Assembly (NCBI GenBank): GCA_023228225.1
Contig: JALOBO010000112.1
Location: forward strand, 1 to 5,343
Length of the DNA stretch: 5,343 nucleotides
Source: Clostridia bacterium
GTDB lineage: Bacteria > Bacillota > Clostridia > Christensenellales > UBA1242
Direction: 5' to 3'
The translations under genes and the position numbers were made by a program. Below are positions 3,868 through 5,343 of this stretch, piece by piece; position 1 is the first letter of the stretch; the number at the start of each line of letters is the position of its first letter. The notes under the pieces were generated by a model. It did not search any database. It saw only the letters and a program-made list of their open reading frames with translations, and was not told the origin of the DNA.

Positions 3868-4097
3868 GGTTAATTGCACAGAGCCCTTAGTAAGAGTCTG
3901 TGACAACAGGCTTAACTTCCTCAGCCTGCAATATAGTATACGCACTCATTGTTTAAATAACTTTCTATTGGTTGTTTTACTGTATGAAAATTTAACTTTA
4001 GTCTGTTAAGATCAGACTAAACAATAACTAAGTGCTTTAACACTCAAACCTTGCACCATACTTACAGAGAGGCGCAAGGTTGAGAAAATAATTAAAG
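3868..4097 (-). other. Hairpin-rich 3' region after the polymerase operon
   Basis: These 230 bases hold no convincing gene. They contain four further stem-loops, in minus-strand order: 4081-4047 (11 pairs, 13-base loop), 4021-3997 (TTTAGTCTG/CAGACTAAA, 9 pairs, 7-base loop), 3928-3907 (CAGGCT/AGCCTG) and 3902-3877 (CACAGA/TCTGTG plus inner pairs). The first lies 16 bases after the stop of the exported cysteine protein. One base pair is G-U only on the minus strand (A-C on plus), so it is probably folded in the operon mRNA. The second is followed by a modest T-rich stretch and may terminate transcription. Confidence 0.55.
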
Positions 4098-4487
4098 TTA
4101 AGGTGTTTGTGTGTTTGACTCAAGGAACTCCTTAGAATTGTCCTGTACTATGCGATAATTTCTTAAAGGTGTGCAGCCATTCAACCAAAAGTGATAATAG
4201 TCGCCGTATTGCCAACCAGCTATAGTATAATCAGCCTCAAGCAAACCGTCATGTATTGACAATCGCCCATCAGATAAAAGTTTATAATTAACCATATGAG
4301 CAGTTCCTCTGAATAGCTGATTATTTGAAATTGTTACTACACCCCAGTCAGGGTTTTCTTTTGCATAATTTATGCTGTAATCATAGCATGTCCATTTCTC
4401 CACAGGTGCAGGAATTACTTTAACTGCGCCTGTTAAATTTATAGATAGCAATACTACTATAAATGCAATAATTAGGTTTCTAATCAT
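4098..4487 (-). CDS. Exported cysteine peptidase/transglutaminase-like protein, 129 aa (inferred)
   Basis: The start is ATG 4487: GGAGG lies 8 bases upstream, and the ATG overlaps the polymerase TGA as ATGA, so translation is coupled. An in-frame TTG at 4502 lies upstream of that ribosome site and is rejected. Residues 1-21 are a signal peptide (MIRNLIIAFIVVLLSINLTGA). The mature part has W32-T-C34-Y-D-Y, then GTAHMVNY with H64, then IHD with D80. A Cys-His-Asp order with these spacings fits a small papain/transglutaminase-like fold, and proteins with such W-x-C and HMVNY segments seem familiar from methanogens; this assignment is from memory and not verified. A second cysteine, C105, could pair with C34 instead, making this a small disulfide-bonded secreted protein. 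Envelope processing, lysis or entry are possible roles. A hairpin lies 16 bases after the stop. Confidence 0.85.
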   Translation of the reverse strand: MIRNLIIAFIVVLLSINLTGAVKVIPAPVEKWTCYDYSINYAKENPDWGVVTISNNQLFRGTAHMVNYKLLSDGRLSIHDGLLEADYTIAGWQYGDYYHFWLNGCTPLRNYRIVQDNSKEFLESNTQTP

Positions 4488-5343
4488 TGTTGATGCCTCC
4501 AATAATTATCAATTGTAACTTCAGACACACAAGGTAAATCAGGTAAAAACTGTTTTCCGGCTTTCTCCATTTCTGTCTTAACTATTTCTCCTACTTCATC
4601 TGCAATCTCAGCTTTACATTCAAATACTAATTCGTCATGTACTGTGTTGATAAGTTTAACACCTGCAGGCTCAAGCTTTAAAAATATTTCACGCATTGCG
4701 ATTTTTAACATATCAGCACATAACCCCTGTATAGGTAAGTTCTTTCCCCTATTTTTTGCTGTGTATTCAGGTGTTTCTATGCCAGGATTCATAGTTAAAC
4801 AAAGCCTACCTGCTGCTGTGTAAACATAGCCTTGCGAAAAACCTTTTTCACCTGACTTATAAAGGTAATTTGTAACATTAGGGTACATATCCTGAAACAC
4901 TTCTTTAAGCCTCTGTGCCTCTTCAACAGGCTTATCAATTCCAACGTCCATTTTAAGTTTTTCTTTCAGAGTAGCGGAGCCCATACCATAATTTAGACCA
5001 AAATTTACAGATTTTGCCATACTTCTCTGAGCGTCTGTGACCTGTTCAAGAGGTAAATCAAACATTTGTGATGCTGTTCTCCTGTGCAAGTCTTTTTTAT
5101 CGTTATATGCCTCAATGTATGCAGGCTCTTGTGACAGTTGCCCTACTATTCTAAGCTCTATTTGTGACCAATCTGCCGCAACTATTTTATATCCTGGCAT
5201 TGCTTTATAAATATGCCTCCATGTCTTGAGCCTACTAGGCTGCTGTTGCAAATTAGGATTATTACACGCAAACCTGCCGGACCTTGCGCCAACCTGGTTA
5301 AAACTTGGGTGGACCCTGCCAGTTACAGGATTAATAAACTTAG
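4484..5343 (-). CDS. polA: Family A DNA polymerase (Pol I type), C-terminal polymerase domain; 5' end beyond window
   Basis: The frame is open to the right edge, so the gene starts outside the window. The visible 285 residues are the palm and fingers of a Pol I-type enzyme, which extends DNA primers using two metal ions. Before motif A come TGRVHPSFNQ, ARSGRFACNNPNLQQQPSR. Motif A is AADWSQIELRI, with the first catalytic Asp and W where most have Y. Motif B is QRSMAKSVNFGLNYGMG, keeping Arg, Lys, Phe and Tyr of the O helix. LPIQGLCADMLKIAM follows, then motif C NTVHDELVFE with the second catalytic Asp, and the end is IDNYWRHQQ. All catalytic residues are present, so it is probably active. Exonuclease domains cannot be judged here. 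Cellular archaea normally replicate with family B and D enzymes, so this supports a mobile element. The stop overlaps the next gene's start. Confidence 0.97.
   Translation of the reverse strand, partial: KFINPVTGRVHPSFNQVGARSGRFACNNPNLQQQPSRLKTWRHIYKAMPGYKIVAADWSQIELRIVGQLSQEPAYIEAYNDKKDLHRRTASQMFDLPLEQVTDAQRSMAKSVNFGLNYGMGSATLKEKLKMDVGIDKPVEEAQRLKEVFQDMYPNVTNYLYKSGEKGFSQGYVYTAAGRLCLTMNPGIETPEYTAKNRGKNLPIQGLCADMLKIAMREIFLKLEPAGVKLINTVHDELVFECKAEIADEVGEIVKTEMEKAGKQFLPDLPCVSEVTIDNYWRHQQ

Noticed and set aside
3887..3949. 20-codon minus-strand frame (MSAYTILQAEEV...) as a leader peptide
   Set aside because: No ribosome binding site precedes it, and most of it is the 3907-3928 and 3877-3902 hairpins.
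4500..4502. TTG start giving a 134-aa exported protein
   Set aside because: It lies at the GGAGG ribosome site itself; ATG 4487 is 8 bases after GGAGG and gives a proper signal peptide.
5249..5251. TTG as the start of the DNA polymerase
   Set aside because: The frame continues upstream with conserved Pol I residues (GRVHPSFNQ, RSGRFACNNPN) to the window edge, so the TTG is an internal leucine codon.

Overview
The window looks like part of an archaeal virus, provirus or other mobile element, probably from a methanogen-like euryarchaeon. The evidence is a tRNA-Leu with archaeal features (UAA anticodon followed by G37, short variable arm containing GTAG, no encoded CCA), A/T-rich TATA boxes about 25-50 bases upstream of starts, strong GGTGA-type ribosome binding sites, an AbrB-like protein of the small archaeal type, and a background of only about 26-40 % G+C. 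The host is inferred and no species can be named.

Layout. (1) 1-2714 is a minus-strand block, listed here in transcription order: a 27-residue single-pass membrane peptide; a 71-residue Cys-rich protein behind a perfect 13-bp inverted repeat; a 97-residue basic helical protein of unknown function; a 53-residue AbrB-like regulator; and, overlapping its stop by 4 bases, a large exported protein with a LamG (concanavalin-like) domain that runs off the left edge. (2) 2715-3126 holds a divergent promoter with a candidate operator, a plus-strand 82-residue hypothetical protein and its terminator. (3) 3100-4097, about 1 kb, carries no convincing protein gene apart from one weak micro-ORF. It holds tRNA-Leu(UAA) and, directly 5' of it, about 530 bases of relatively G+C-rich, hairpin-dense DNA with internally repeated, covarying stem-loops. 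I interpret this as a large structured noncoding RNA. The tRNA plus this region is bracketed by two copies of an unusual element: identical flanks around a hairpin whose stem sequence differs between copies. In minus-strand sense the flank ends in GAATTGAAA, like the 3' end of many archaeal CRISPR repeats. (4) 4098-5343 is a minus-strand operon of a family A DNA polymerase (N-terminal part outside the window) coupled by a 4-base ATGA overlap to a small exported protein with Cys, His and Asp spaced like a papain/transglutaminase-type catalytic triad.

How it may fit together: the polymerase would replicate the element; the LamG protein would act at the virion or cell surface under the AbrB-like regulator encoded just upstream; and the tRNA for UUA suits an A/T-rich coding style. 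The structured-RNA cassette and its bracketing hairpins are the least explained and most interesting part.
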